Assembly: GCA_035578155.1 (NCBI GenBank)
Contig: JAPWDM010000001.1
Location: forward strand, 75,086,972-75,150,971
Reading direction: 5' to 3'
Origin: Brachynemurus nebulosus
Taxonomy: Eukaryota; Arthropoda; Insecta; Neuroptera; Myrmeleontidae
Length of the DNA: 64,000 nt
Shown: positions 10,309 through 21,893 of the stretch, one piece after another
Position numbering within the stretch: the first letter of the stretch is position 1
Layout of the letters: each line of letters begins with the position of its first letter
The notes under the pieces: generated by a model
The model's database searches: none
What the model was told of the DNA's origin: nothing
What the model saw: the letters and a program-made list of their open reading frames with translations, nothing else
Made by a program: the position numbers and the translations under genes

Positions 10309-13300
10309 CACTCCCCCCCTAGTAGCAGCATTAAGAAAACGCGAAGGAAAGCGAACCACACGACCAGATCGAGTATTTTTTTGTTGGGTGGGGATATTTT
10401 CTTTAGAAGATGGCTCGGAGGCTGGAGGTGGAAGTGCTATTGGGATGTCATCGTGGGGAGCATTAACTTCAGTCTTCTCGGTTGTTTCTGCATCTGTGAG
10501 GAGGAACGCCGGTTTAAGACGATCTAATGACACATTCTGAGGACCATGGGGAACGGCTATCTTGAAATATTTGTCTGTACGGGATAGCACTTGAAAAGGT
10601 CCATCGTAGGTTGGTTGTAAGGGTTTCCGAACCGCATCATGTCTCACAAAAACGTGAGTGGCAGTTAATAGTTCCGGGTGAAAGAACACTGTAGAGGCGT
10701 TCCGATGAATCGTAGGGACAGGACGTAATTTCCTGGCATATTCGCGTAGACGAGCTAGGAGATTATGACAGTCTGTAGGTATGCGGGAATCTTGAAAAAA
10801 ATCAATCGGTAGTTTAATGGGCGCACCGTAGAGTAGTTCTGCAGATGTGGCTCTAATTTCTGGTATTATGTAGGATCTGAGACCCATAAGAACAATTGGT
10901 AACATGAGGACCCAGTCTCCAGTAAGGTGGGCTTTCAAAGAAGCTTTGAGTTGACGGTGCCATCTCTCAATTTTTCCGTTGGCTTGGGGGTGATACGCTG
11001 TTGTTTTGATGTGGTCTATCCCCATAGCTGCTGTAAGTTGAGTGAATAGTTGAGACTCGAATTGCTTGCCTCTGTCAGTTGTGATTCTGTCTGGAACTCC
11101 GAAACGTGCGATTCAATGAAGCATGAGGGCGGCAGCTACAGTTTCTGCGGTAATGTCTGGAAGAGGAATAGCTTCAGTCCAACGTGAAAATCGATCAATG
11201 ACAGTCAGAAGATAGGTGAATCCACAGGATGGTGGAAGAGGTCCCACCAGGTCCAGATTGATATGCGAAAATCTTGCCATAGCAGGGTTTTTATAGGATT
11301 CGATAGGTGCGGATGTGTGTTTCCAAACCTTCACACGTTGGCAAGGTAAGCAAGTACGTGCCCATAATGCGACGTCTCGTTTTAATGATGGCCATACATA
11401 GCGAGATTGTACAAGATCGACTGAGCCTTTAATGCCAGGATGTGCCAAGTTGTGTAACCAGTTGAAAATCTCTCGTCGGAACTGGAGTGGAACAAATGGT
11501 CGAAGCCTTTCACTGGATGAGTCGCAAATAAGCTCCAAACCGTCATTTATGGCTATTCGTTGAAACTTGTACGATGTAGGATGATCCAAAAGATGTTGAA
11601 GTTCCTCGCAAGTGGTTTGTGCGTGAGCTATATCTTCAAGAGATATCTTCGGTGGTAAATTGATTGATGCTATGCGGGAACAAAAGTCGGCCGGAATATT
11701 TTTTCCACCGGGTAAATATCGGATGTCAGTGGTAAATTGACTAATGTAATCAAGATAACGTATCTGCCTTGGCGAAGCTTTTTCGGGGCGCTGCTCAAAC
11801 GCATATGTTAGGGGACGGTGATCGGTATAGATGATGAAGTTTCGAGCTTCTAGAATATATCGAAAATATTTAACCGCGGAATAAGCTGCTAATAATTCCC
11901 TGTCGTAAGTGCTATAACTTTTTTGAGCGGCATTTAGCTTTGTAGAGAAAAATCCGAGAGGTTGAAGTTTGCCGTCATCGAGTTGGTGAAGTGAAGCGCC
12001 GACTGCGAAATCCGACGCATCTACAGTTAAAACAAGTTGGGCATCGGATGAAGGATGTGCAATGAGAGTAGCGTTAGCGAGTTCCTGTTTCAATTTGTTA
12101 AATGATTCTTCCGCAAGAGGGTTCCATTCAATTTTACAGAGGGTTCCATTCAATTTTACGCTTGTCTCGCTTTTTGACTTTTCCGCAAAGGTCGTAAAGC
12201 GGTTGTTGGGTCTTGGCTGTGTTGGGAAGTGATCGTCGGTAGAAATTTACTAACCCCAGAAAACGCCTGAGTTCTTCAACGGTGTCGGGGAGCTGAAATT
12301 CCTGTATAGCTTTCACTTTATCCGGTAGCGGAAGTATGTCGGAGGAATTTACCCGGTATCCCAAAAAATCAATTTCAGCAACTCCAAAAACACATTTTGA
12401 TACGTTGATGTTTATGGAATATTGATTAAGCCGTTGGAAAAGCAATTCCAGGTGGTGACGATGTTCGTCCTCGTCCTTAGACGCAATAAATAAGTCATCT
12501 ATGTAGGCGTAGACAAAAGGCAGTCCGTGTAGGACACGATGAATGTATCTTTGAAAGGTTTGGGCGGCATTACGGAGCCCAAAAGGCATGACCAAGAATT
12601 CGAACAAGCCAAATGGGGTAATAACAGCTGTTTTGGGGATGTCCTCCGGTGCAACGGGAATGTGATAAAAAGCTCGTACTAAATCTATTTTACTGAATAT
12701 TTTTTTATCCTTGAGTTGAGAATTGAAATCATGGAGATGAGGGATCGGATATCTGTCCGGTTTTGTTACACTGTTTAAACGTCTATAATCGCCGCATGGT
12801 CTCCATGTTCCGTCTTTTTTTGGAACCATATGAAGAGGACTGGCCCAGTTACTTTTGGAAGGTCGGCAGATTCCCATAGTGCACATTTGCTCGAATTCCA
12901 GCTTTGCTTGGGCTAATTTGTCCGGTGGTAGGCGGCGGGGTCGTGCTGAAACCGGTGGTCCTGATGTTTCAATTGTATGTACAATGCTATGATCTCTGTT
13001 ATCAGGACAAAATGTAGGTTTTTCTTGGAGGAGGTTTGGATATTTACGGAGAAGATCTGCAAATTTCTGGTGTGGTGATATGGCAAGCACAGAAGGTTGT
13101 GAAGAAGCCATAGTGTTGGCTGGAACCTTTAATGAAGTAACCCTATCGATTAGTCGTTTGCCTTATAAATCGATAAGAAGACCATAGTGTTCCAAAAGAT
13201 CAGCTCCTATGATGAGGTATGTGACGTCTGCGATGATGAACACCCAACCGAAATCTCTACGGAGTCCTAAATCTAGTTTTAAGAATTTTTTTCCGTAGGT

Positions 13301-13499
13301 TTTGATAGGTGTACCATTAACGGCGTATAAGAAGTTTTGAATAGTCGACGATTTTTCGGCGCGTGTAGGTGGGATGACAGATATATCAGCACCCGAATCG
13401 ATTAGAAATTTATGATTAGAAGCAAGATCTCGCAAAAACAGGCGGCGTTGCACTTGGGGATCACATTGCGCCGCGCCTAATGTGACCCGTTCTCTTTTT
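10291..13499 (-). pseudogene. Gypsy pol: protease, RT, RNase H, integrase (broken)
   Basis: Minus-strand polyprotein that processes, copies and inserts the element. Protease: LIDSGADISVIP, with ILIGADLLEHYG-like flap and end region (13163-13499). [32 protein letters not shown] and catalytic YIDDLFIAS (12134-13111). RNase H: TVDASDFAVGASLHQ and TDHRPLTYAF. Integrase: zinc-binding HPGIKGS...CLPCQR, DLVGPLPP, then [15 protein letters not shown]. Breaks: a TAA between protease and RT (13163-13165), a 22-bp tandem duplication (about 12120-12163) that shifts the frame between RT and RNase H, and a TGA in the integrase (11113-11115) where the surrounding frame stays open and a Trp codon is likely. 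The pol frame is -1 relative to gag, normal for Gypsy. Confidence 0.92.
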
Positions 13500-14406
13500 C
13501 CTGCTGAAATTTTTCTTGGAAGTCGCAGGGTTGTTCGCAGCGATGTGCTTGTTTACCAAAACGATAATGATACCAACACGTTGAGTACCTCCCTTGAGAG
13601 TTTGAACGAGGTCGTGGTGATCTTCTTAATCGGGACCGGGAACGACTAGGAGCAGTTAATTCGTTGATTTGGACTGACATTTGTGATAATGTATACTCCA
13701 GTCTAGACAGTCTTTCTTCAATGTTACTAACGGAATCAGGTGGGTTAGAAGATGTAGACGATGGAGCAGAGGTGGAGCATAAGTATTGTGGTGAAATTAC
13801 TTCTATTATTTTGTCGGCCATATTAGCCACAGTGTCCAGATCCACAGTCGAGCTAGCGGCGAGTACAGATCTAGCTGCTACGGGAAGGCGGTCAAGGAAG
13901 ATTGTACGTAAAAATCCGTCGCCGACATCCTTGTTGGCTAGTGCTCTCATTTGTCGTAACAGTACAGAAGGTTTTTTATCACCGAGTTGTAATTCGCTCA
14001 ATAATTTTTTTGTTTTAGAACTTTCTGACTCCTGAAATTCATCAAGAAGTCGTTTTTTAATATCACTATATGGAGTTGAGGTGAGTGGTTTTTCCATCAA
14101 ATCCGTTAAAAGTTCGACTATGTCGGAGTCTAGGCTGCCTACTACATAGTGGTATTTGGTAAGTTCACTTGTAATTCCGGAATTGGCGAACTGTGATTCA
14201 ATTTGCCAAAACCATACGTTGACATTTTTTCTAAAAAAAGGTGGTACCTTAATGCTAACGCGGGCTACTTCAGAGGGTGATGCTAAGGTACTTGAACTAT
14301 GTGTTGGTGCGGTGGTTTGAGTTACCGATGTATTTTCTTGTGTTTCCGAGGGACTTGTGGGTGACATGTTGGCAAGTAGATATTTTGAAAATGTCCACAA
14401 TAACAA
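13477..14406 (-). CDS. Gypsy gag polyprotein, CHCC-type nucleocapsid
   Basis: An intact ORF for the element's capsid protein, which packages element RNA in cytoplasmic particles. The N-terminal 60 residues are Ser/Thr/Pro-rich. The capsid region follows (VSIKVPPFFRKNVNVWFWQI, FANSGITSELTKYHYVVGSL), a pattern typical of arthropod CsRn1-like gags. A Ser/Arg-rich stretch (SRSRSRLRRSPRPRS) precedes the box CWYHYRFGKQAHRCEQPC, a Cys-His-Cys-Cys arrangement rather than CCHC. Translation may begin at 14406 or, more likely, at the ATG at 14367 (MSPTSPSETQ), since the first ATG lies only 35 bp from the LTR. The stop overlaps the pol frame, which is read at -1. Confidence 0.88.
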   Translation of the reverse strand: MLLWTFSKYLLANMSPTSPSETQENTSVTQTTAPTHSSSTLASPSEVARVSIKVPPFFRKNVNVWFWQIESQFANSGITSELTKYHYVVGSLDSDIVELLTDLMEKPLTSTPYSDIKKRLLDEFQESESSKTKKLLSELQLGDKKPSVLLRQMRALANKDVGDGFLRTIFLDRLPVAARSVLAASSTVDLDTVANMADKIIEVISPQYLCSTSAPSSTSSNPPDSVSNIEERLSRLEYTLSQMSVQINELTAPSRSRSRLRRSPRPRSNSQGRYSTCWYHYRFGKQAHRCEQPCDFQEKFQQEKENGSH

Positions 14407-14419
14407 ATGAATTCACTAA

Positions 14420-14441
14420 AAAAATGTCTGATGGTCACCAA
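14420..14441 (-). other. Primer-binding site of the Gypsy element
   Basis: Directly after the 5' LTR on the minus strand comes TTGGTGACCATCAGACATTT. TGGTGACC matches the start of the tRNA-primed sites seen in several Gypsy clades. The tRNA-Trp priming known for CsRn1 would fit the first eight bases; exact tRNA identity is inference. Confidence 0.6.
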
Positions 14442-14842
14442 TGTGGAAGTCAAAGGCGAATTATAAATAAACACATTTAATAAATTCCACAATTTAGTTT
14501 ATTTTTGACACAATAAATTTGTCTTTATTTTTACTGTGTAAAATACAAAAATGTTCACAAAACTAAATATAGTTTGATAAGAACTAAAAGGCACAAATTC
14601 GAATACAATAAATAAATGTCACAATCATGTTGATTAACTCGAAAATAAATTTATTAAAGTCAGTAAATAAAAATCGTATAAACATCGCCATCAGGTAACC
14701 GCGGAAGTGTCGTAATCATGTCATTTTGACAACTGACAACATAACAAAAATTAATACAAAAAATGATAGGCGGGTGCGCGCTAAATTCAAAAAAGGAACA
14801 AAAATTAAAGATAAATTTTTAATTTTATAGGCTGTAGCCACA
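14442..14842 (-). repeat. LTR (5' LTR of the Gypsy element)
   Basis: Second 401-bp LTR. No difference from 9908-10308 found by reading both side by side. As the 5' LTR it should carry the element promoter; I did not identify a specific TATA box or initiator. Confidence 0.95.
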
Positions 14843-14846
14843 AGCT

Positions 14847-15380
14847 CATTATTGAGGGTAATTTATTTTTTTCTATTCAGTTTTAATTGATAACTAAACC
14901 TCGCAAAACGGTGCTAACGGGGCCGTACTTATAAAAACTAACGCCGTACTTATAAAAAATACCTAATATCTAAAAATTCTGAGGTGCTGGAATTTTTTGA
15001 ATATTTTTTTCGTAATTAGCGCACCAAAATACCCTAATATCAGTCATCAAATCCAAAAGGGGGTGACAAAACTTAAAATTCGTAGGCCTGTGTTATTTAA
15101 GAGGTGGTGTACCGCCTATGCCGCAATACTACAGTAGTAATCGAATCGAAATATAAGCATCAGTTTACGCAAGAACGAATTAAAATGCAAAATTGGTAGA
15201 TTTAAGTTAATAAATTCGTTTCTGATCACATCCAATTAGAAATGATTTTTTTTTATGGATCTGATGTTTGATTAGTTTCAAAGACACGCATAATTAGATT
15301 TTTTTTAAGAAAAAAATTTATTGTTTGTTCTGTGCTTATGTTCCTATTTAAATATTATTCAAACGAATTAATTTTTTTAG
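14847..15380 (+). other. Presumed intron end of IR gene A
   Basis: AT-rich with no ORF. The segment CCTAATATCTAAAAATTCTG near 14963 is the reverse complement of sequence on the other side of the Gypsy insertion (about 9675-9692), so the target was itself a repeat. It ends in the acceptor AATTAATTTTTTTAG at 15380. Confidence 0.5.
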
Positions 15381-15669
15381 GCTGTTTAAACAACTGGAAA
15401 GGGGAATAATACAACATGAAACTATTAAATGGAAATTTCAAGAAACTGAGTGTCAGGCTTCTTTAGATACTAAAACTTTTAGTGTAGGTTTTGCAGAAGT
15501 TGAAACTGCATTTCTTGCATTGGGTTTAGGAATGGTATTAAGCATTATAAGTTTATTTTTTGAAAATTTTAATGAAATTTATAAAGAAAAAAACAAATTA
15601 AATTTGCAGAAAAAATATTTCATAAAAATTTTCAAAATGAAAAATGATAATTTAAATCAAATAAATTAA
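15381..15669 (+). CDS. Ionotropic receptor (IR75-like) gene A, terminal exon
   Basis: C-terminal end of a chemosensory ionotropic receptor, a ligand-gated cation channel of sensory-neuron membranes related to glutamate receptors. A good acceptor (polypyrimidine, TTTTTTTAG) is followed by one base completing a split codon. Then comes the end of ligand-binding lobe S2 (LFKQLERGIIQHETIKWKFQ, ETECQ), the last transmembrane helix (TAFLALGLGMVLSIISLFFE) and a short Lys-rich cytoplasmic tail to TAA. The charged LERGI..HET..W pattern, single Cys and terminal helix match the IR75 group. The exon resembles the gene B exon at 41712-41958 and starts in the same phase. Upstream exons were not found in the 15.4 kb to the left. 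No stop or frameshift, so the gene may be live. Confidence 0.85.
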
Positions 15670-17075
15670 CAAGGTAGCTTTTTAATGTTGGGTTACACAT
15701 TTACTAAATGAATGACCAGTGAATTCATTTGAGTTTTCAGACATAGATATAACAGTGGACGAATTTGGTAGTTCGACTTACTTCAGTTTAAAATTTAAAT
15801 TCAGTCTTTATATAAATATGTGTTGTGACAATTGGCTATGAAGAAAAAATTGGAGTGTGAGAAAAATTTAGAAATGTTAAAATTACTGCAAAAGTTAAGC
15901 AGCAATTAAGTGTGGTCCAGGTAGTTTTCGGAGATTACTGACATTTTCTAGTTTTCAAGAATTTTTGACAGTTGATCTTGTAATTTCTGAACATAAAATA
16001 CCTTTTTGCAGTTTTTTACGTCAATTATTTATTTCTGGTTCACATATGTATTTCATTCCATCTGACGAATTATCATCAATTTTGGCCACTTATGCCAGTT
16101 AACTATTTTAATTATTTATTTGCGGATACTTATTTCAAGCCCGCCTCCTACAAGGTGAATCATGGAGTTTCGATCCATCAGTTACCATTAATTGGCCAAT
16201 CAATCAATTAGTCTTTAAAGATTCAATATGACGGTCTTTTTTTAATTTTAGAGTCCGCTGATATAGGACGAAATTATTAGTTGATAAAAAAAGAAGACAA
16301 ATTGTAGACTTTCATATGAAGATGTGCAATCACAAGAAGTGAAATCAACTCTAAACGTTAAAGTAAAAATTAAATTTTATCGAATTACTCGAAAACTGTA
16401 ACAGCTAGAAGAAAAGTTTTAATTGACACAACCCTTTATTCCAAAGGTCGTACTCAAATCCAGGATCAGAGCTACTGGAGAGGCCTTGACGATAAAATTG
16501 GGGGTTAAATTTAAAATAGAATGAGTATGTTTTGACCCATGAAAATATTAATATCAAATATGAAAACTACATCAAAAATACTCGTTTAACTGTTTTTGCT
16601 TAAAGTCGTAAACTCGTAACACTATAAAATAAATTATTACCAGATAAAAATGTAAATAGTCTTCTGAACTTTTAAACTGAGATTTTAAAGTTGTGTCAGT
16701 TATTTTGTATATTTCTTTCTACTACTTCTTCTGTTGATGTTCTTTTTCAACATAAAACGTATAAAAACGTATTCCAGAAATACTATGAAAGATGAGAAAC
16801 TGAGTAATCTAGCTTTAATTTCAATCAAACAAACCTTGCTTAAAAAATTAAATCTATACGCCTGGATTCTTGGGTAAATGTTTCAATAATAATAATATAG
16901 TAATTAGGTGGTAACTCTAATTTAGGTTGTGACTGTAATAAAGTTTTGGGAATTTTTAGTTACTAACATTACAATTTTGTTATCCCATTCTAAAGTTTCA
17001 ACAATAATCGATTCAAAATAAGTTTCTTAATCACCTTCATAAGTTATTATAAACGTGAATTAATATAAACGTGAG
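15670..17075. other. AT-rich spacer downstream of IR gene A
   Basis: Contains the presumed 3' UTR of gene A. I found no ORF, RNA gene or repeat with recognisable ends. Confidence 0.5.
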
Positions 17076-17261
17076 TTATAATTCTAGCAGTTGGTACGGC
17101 CTGTGGGAATTTTTGAAAAATGCTTTACATCCTTTAATATGCTGAACAGACTGGGATAATACTAAATTAAGAACATGTGCAAAACAATGAATTAATAAAG
17201 TCTGAGGAAAAACCTCTTTTGTTTCGGTGCCACTTAATTCACCAAATATTACTGCCGTCAT
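17076..17261 (-). pseudogene. hAT transposase fragment (ZNF862/ZMYM1-like)
   Basis: A 61-codon remnant on the minus strand: TLLIHCFAHVLNLVLSQSV, then KGCKAFFKNSHRPYQLLEL. The 'IHC.AH.LNLVL..S......FF' signature is the conserved core of hAT-family transposases and domesticated zinc-finger MYM/ZNF862-like relatives. A YDG-like piece just upstream on the minus strand lies in a different frame, so the copy is frameshifted. No terminal repeats found. A dead scrap. Confidence 0.75.
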
Positions 17262-18177
17262 ATCCTCAAGCTACTAAATTCATTATCACAATTAAGTCTC
17301 TTATAATATCAATAACGTGTTACGGAATGACATTAGCCGTTCTGTTGGCACTGACATTGATAAATCCCAAAAAATGGCCATCACTGACAATTGCCGCAAC
17401 TCACAATCGCAATCACTAACAATCACCATAAATTTTCGTAACCAGTAAATATGTTTTTGATTTTTGTAGAAAAACGAAAAACTAAGGGGATAAACAAGAT
17501 AAACTTGAGAGAAAACAAAATTTTTTAACACGTTCACCGACCAGCTGCTGTATCGAAAGTGAGATTTGAATGCCATCGCTACTTAATTAATATGAAAAAA
17601 CAATATTAAAATTAGAAAAAAAATCTTAACATGTTAGCTTTACTGGCAAACAAAGTATATTATGCCGGCTGGTGTCTAATCCTGCCACAATAAGATATAT
17701 ACTAGTCGGTTACGGCCGTTTACCCATGAATAGAGCAGCAAAGATAATAAATACAATTTTGGAGATTGTCATGCGGTCATTAATAGTAACAATAATATTT
17801 ATTCAACAATAAATCTAATACAGATGTTTGTTTCGTCAGGACAAGTTAAAATTACAATATATTTTTTAAAGAATTATAACATTGTTCAATTAAGAACTTC
17901 TTAAGATTTTCTGTGCATTTTATAGTAAATCTACCCTGCCTTGACAGGAATTAAAAGTCTTTAAAGGAATGATGTTTAGGTTGCTACCTGTTTTTGCAAA
18001 ATGATGTTACGGTACTATAAACTTTTCTTTGTTCCTTGTATTGTATATAAAATTTTGGCAAGATGTTTAGTCCAAACATGAATCGAATAATTTTTTTGCA
18101 TTAAAATACTTTTGAGGCAGATGCCGAATTATCCCACAAGATATCGAGATAACTATAAACAGTTTATTAAAACTTAT
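17262..18177. other. Spacer, nothing recognised
   Basis: Short ORFs on both strands near 17177-17576 have no domain similarity and are probably shadows around the decayed hAT copy. The rest is AT-rich without features. Confidence 0.4.
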
Positions 18178-18181
18178 TTAA

Positions 18182-19093
18182 CCCTAGAATCATACGTTGG
18201 TCTACGAGAAACGTTAATCATACATCGGCGTCATTTTGACGAATGGACTTTTTACGGAGAGTTTTAGAGTTTATTTGCAAAAAACATTTTTTTTTTACAT
18301 AACAATACTACAAAAGCGAACAAAATATTTACAAAAATTGCTTTTGGAAAAATTTTTTAATATAAATATTTAATAATTTTTTTAATTTTTTTTATCGAAG
18401 CATATTTTCATTATAAGAATTAAAAAATAGATAAATACATCAATTGTATCATAAGGCGTGTTTTTCAAATAAATAATTTATAAACTATTATGAGTCGGTG
18501 GACATGTGTGACTTTACAGAATGTGAAATTTCACGGTCACAAATAATCTCGTAGATATGTAGTTATTTCCTGATTAGGCACATTTGTAAATTTTCTAAAA
18601 TTTGTTAGTAATTTTTCGAATAAAATCTCAAAAAATAATAAAATTATTTTCCACAAAATAAATTGTTAATCTTTTATTAAGTCACTTGAAACTCATTCTT
18701 TGGTTTTTGATTCAATATATTAAAACTTCAGTATTATGTTGTCTCTATAAGTCAAACAGCTGTAATCACCTTTCATAATCATTATCATTGAATAAATTAA
18801 TCATAACATCCATATCTTTAATAAATTTTAGAAAAATGAGGAAAACTTTTATATGTAAAGTACAAACTCTTTAAAAAAAAACAACGGTTAATTATACATC
18901 GTCGTCCTTTTGACGCACACTATTTCAATACAAACAAAACGACAGCAACTATAAACAAAATTTATACATTTGCTGTGTTATAATAACAAATAAATTAGAT
19001 AACAGAAGTTTTACAGCAAGCAGGCAACGACAAGTTCTAGTATTGGAGCAGGTAGTTCGTTCGTCATTTTGACGAGTACGTATGATTCTAGGG
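18182..19093. mobile_element. Non-autonomous piggyBac-like element
   Basis: 912 bp flanked by TTAA on both sides (18178-18181, 19094-19097), with terminal repeats CCCTAGAATCATACGT and its inverted copy at the right end. CCCTAG ends plus a TTAA target are diagnostic of piggyBac. Subterminal copies of CGTCATTTTGACG (near 18230 and 19061) and a diverged form (CGTCGTCCTTTTGACG, 18900) are palindromes of the kind found inside piggyBac ends. No transposase ORF. Confidence 0.9.
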
Positions 19094-19384
19094 TTAATAC
19101 TTGTACTCATTTACATGTCCGAAAATTCAAAAGAATTTATTGCTTAACTCAGTGTTAAAAATTAGAAGTAGTAATTACACTGTAGGTTTAGTTAATAATA
19201 AATTGGGAGGGTGTCTCAATTATCACGGATCAGACAAAGAGAATAAAAAATAAAATTGGTACAAAAATTAAAAAAGAGTGAAATTTTTAAAAATGTATAT
19301 AACTTTAATTAATTCGAATGAATTTTTAGTGTGTACGTAGAATATAATGGGAAATTCAGCGAATATACTGTCTATATATATATT

Positions 19385-19571
19385 TTGTTTATTGTGTTTA
19401 GCATATGAATCTGTTCTGCAAAACAGAGAAGGAAATATAGTGCTCATTCCAGGTGTTCATATTCCAAACAAAATAAAAAGCTATATATGTATAGGTATAT
19501 ATATGTACCTATGAACACCATATTTCCTTCTTTGTTTTGCAGAACAGATTCATATGCTAAACACAATAAAC
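19385..19571. repeat. Hairpin of ~60-bp inverted repeats beside (TA)n
   Basis: GTTTAGCATATGAATCTGTT and onward (about 19396-19450) is mirrored at 19508-19566, separated by a short TA-rich loop. The right arm runs into the adjacent (TA)n tract. A small MITE or slippage product; no target duplication seen. Confidence 0.75.
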
Positions 19572-19573
19572 AA

Positions 19574-19680
<107 letters not shown>

Positions 19681-20149
19681 AGGAGTCATAGGAACTCCAA
19701 TATAACGTACTCCAATATAAAATAGCGAGTTATAGGGTACCCCTCTCACAGATTTGAAGACGTGAGACTGTATTTGTGTCAAGGTATACATAATCGTCAA
19801 TTCAGGGGCGTAGCAAAGGGCATAGCCGGGTAAGATAGGGAAAACGGCCCTTGACGCAAAATTGATTGTTTTTATAGGAAATAATACTTCTTGGCCTCAG
19901 ATACATTCCTGCCAAATTTCAACCCTCCAAGGCTAATAGTTTATGAATACACAACCAGACAAAAATTTTCAAAAAAAATTTTTTTTGACGAAATTACTGA
20001 GCCGATTTATTTGAGTTTAATATATATTGTGTACCCACCGTAGACAAAGTAATAAAAAAAATTAACGTTATATCCCTTTATTATACTAATTTTTTTAAAT
20101 TTTTAATTTTAAGTAAATTTTTTTTTTGGCACTTCCGCGTTAGCGACAC

Positions 20150-20620
20150 CCACCAAAGAAGGGACTAAACAGCGGAACTCAGCAAAAGTTCTAGAAAGTT
20201 CTATTCGGGATCTAGCAAAGATATCGGGAAACTAACTTCACCATCGAATTGGCATTCGAATAAAAGCATAAATAACAAAAATTTAGCAATATTCTGGAAT
20301 GTTCTATTCGAGAACTAGCAAAGATATCGGGAAACTAACTCCACCATCGAATTGGTCTTCGAATAAAAGCATAAATAACAAAAATTTAGCAATGTTCTAG
20401 AACGTTCTATTCGAGAACTAACAAAGATATCGGAAAACTGGCTTCACCATCGAATTGGTCATCAAATAAAAGCTCAAATAACAAAAATTGAAAAATATTC
20501 TAGAATGTTCTATTTAAAAATTAGCAAAAGTATCAAAAAACCAACTTTATCGCTCATCTAATTATTAAATAAAAGATCAAATAGCGGAATTTAACAAGAA
20601 ATAAGATACTTTATTTAAGG
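20150..20620 (+). repeat. 103-bp tandem repeat array (forward), HSE-bearing
   Basis: Four units whose landmark TTCTRGAA falls at 20189, 20292, 20395 and 20498, an exact 103-bp period. Each landmark is a perfect three-box heat-shock element (TTCnnGAAnnTTC). Each unit continues with 'AGCAAAGATATCGGGAAACT' and 'TTCACCATCGAATTGG' or variants. No coding frame. Confidence 0.85.
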
Positions 20621-21289
20621 AAGATGTAAGTATTATACTTTTTTGCAATAGGGTTCTTGACTGAAGTTACGAAAATATTCTAAAAGCATTGTTTGTCCAT
20701 GTCAGTTAAGTGATTTTTTTATTTTCGACAGATTCTGTAAAAAATCTTCAAAAAAAGTAACCCTACAATTTTGAATGAGAAAAAGGCGGGAAAAACACCT
20801 CGCTATAGTGACGTCACAGTTTCAAGCAACTATATGTCAATGTCAATATTTATAACCTCAAAACTTTGATTATATTCATAAAAAGTCAAAGTAAAAGCAA
20901 GTATTTATTTGAATTCTGGTCGATTATTATTACTATATATATAAGCTAATAGAAATATTCAAAAGAAAACACAATTTTATCTAATCGATGAAAATTATCA
21001 AAATCGACATATCTAGCTACAAAATGTTACGTCATTTTCAAGAAATGGCGCGTTTTTACTAATTTGAATATTTGTTGAAAAATGACGATTTTCAAAATAA
21101 AATTTCTAAATAGTTATTAAATCTTTTTATGTTTCATCATTAAAAGTTGGACATATGTAATGATAATGCATAGAATTATTTAACATTTGACACAAATTTT
21201 AAATACAATCAAGTACCGTATTGTATACGTTGGGGTAAATTTATAACTAAAACTTTTGTATAGCATCACTATTTTACCTTTTTCGCCAA

Positions 21290-21690
21290 GGAGTAATCTA
21301 CTGATGAAATCGCTTTCTCAATATTTTTGTTAGTTTCCGAATAGAATATTCGAGAACATTTCTCAAATTCCGTTATTTAGCATTTTCTTTGATGACCTAT
21401 CTGATGGTAAAATGTATTTTTTTATATCTATTCTAGGTTTCGAATAGAATAATTTAGAACTTATGTCAAATTCCACTATCCAACCATTTCTTTAATGACA
21501 AATCTCATAGTAAAGTTAATTTTCCGATATCTTTCCTAGTTTCCGAATAGAATATTCTAAAACTATTATTAAATTCCGTGTATATTCTAGAACTATTATT
21601 AAATAGTGAAGTCGGTTTTTTAATATTTTGACTGGTTTCTAAAAAGAGTATTCTAAAATTGTTGTCAAATTTTGCAGCTTATCCATTTTT
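21290..21690 (-). repeat. 103-bp tandem repeat array (reverse), HSE-bearing
   Basis: The same repeat in opposite orientation; landmarks GAATATTC and relatives at 21344, 21447 and 21550 keep the 103-bp spacing. The 21344 unit has a perfect GAAnnTTCnnGAA; the others have lost one box. A small local duplication (AAATTCCG/TATTCTAGAACTATTATT) precedes the last unit. Confidence 0.8.
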
Positions 21691-21893
21691 CTAATATACT
21701 TACAACTACAATGTACAACAGTATATGTATGTATTTAGCTGAAGACGTGTGTTCTTGTAAATATGCGTTTAAGTAAGTGTATACGCGTATGTATATCAGT
21801 AATGAAATTTTTCTGACGACCCTGGTGATCCAATATAACGTACTTCCCCCTATTTTGTACCGGCCACTACAACCACTTTGTTATATTGGAGTT

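Larger units (their letters stand above)
9908..14842 (-). mobile_element. Complete Ty3/Gypsy retrotransposon, CsRn1-like
   Basis: A 4935-bp element in reverse orientation. It is bounded by 401-bp LTRs (TGTGGAAGTC...GTAGCCACA) and flanked by a perfect 4-bp target duplication AGCT (9904-9907, 14843-14846). Gene order on the minus strand is gag, protease, RT, RNase H, integrase, as in Ty3/Gypsy. The gag nucleocapsid carries a Cys-His-Cys-Cys box instead of CCHC, a feature known from the CsRn1 clade. The LTRs appear identical by eye, so insertion is recent, but pol carries several disabling changes. It lies 538 bp upstream of the IR gene A terminal exon, presumably in that gene's intron and antisense to it. 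Confidence 0.93.
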
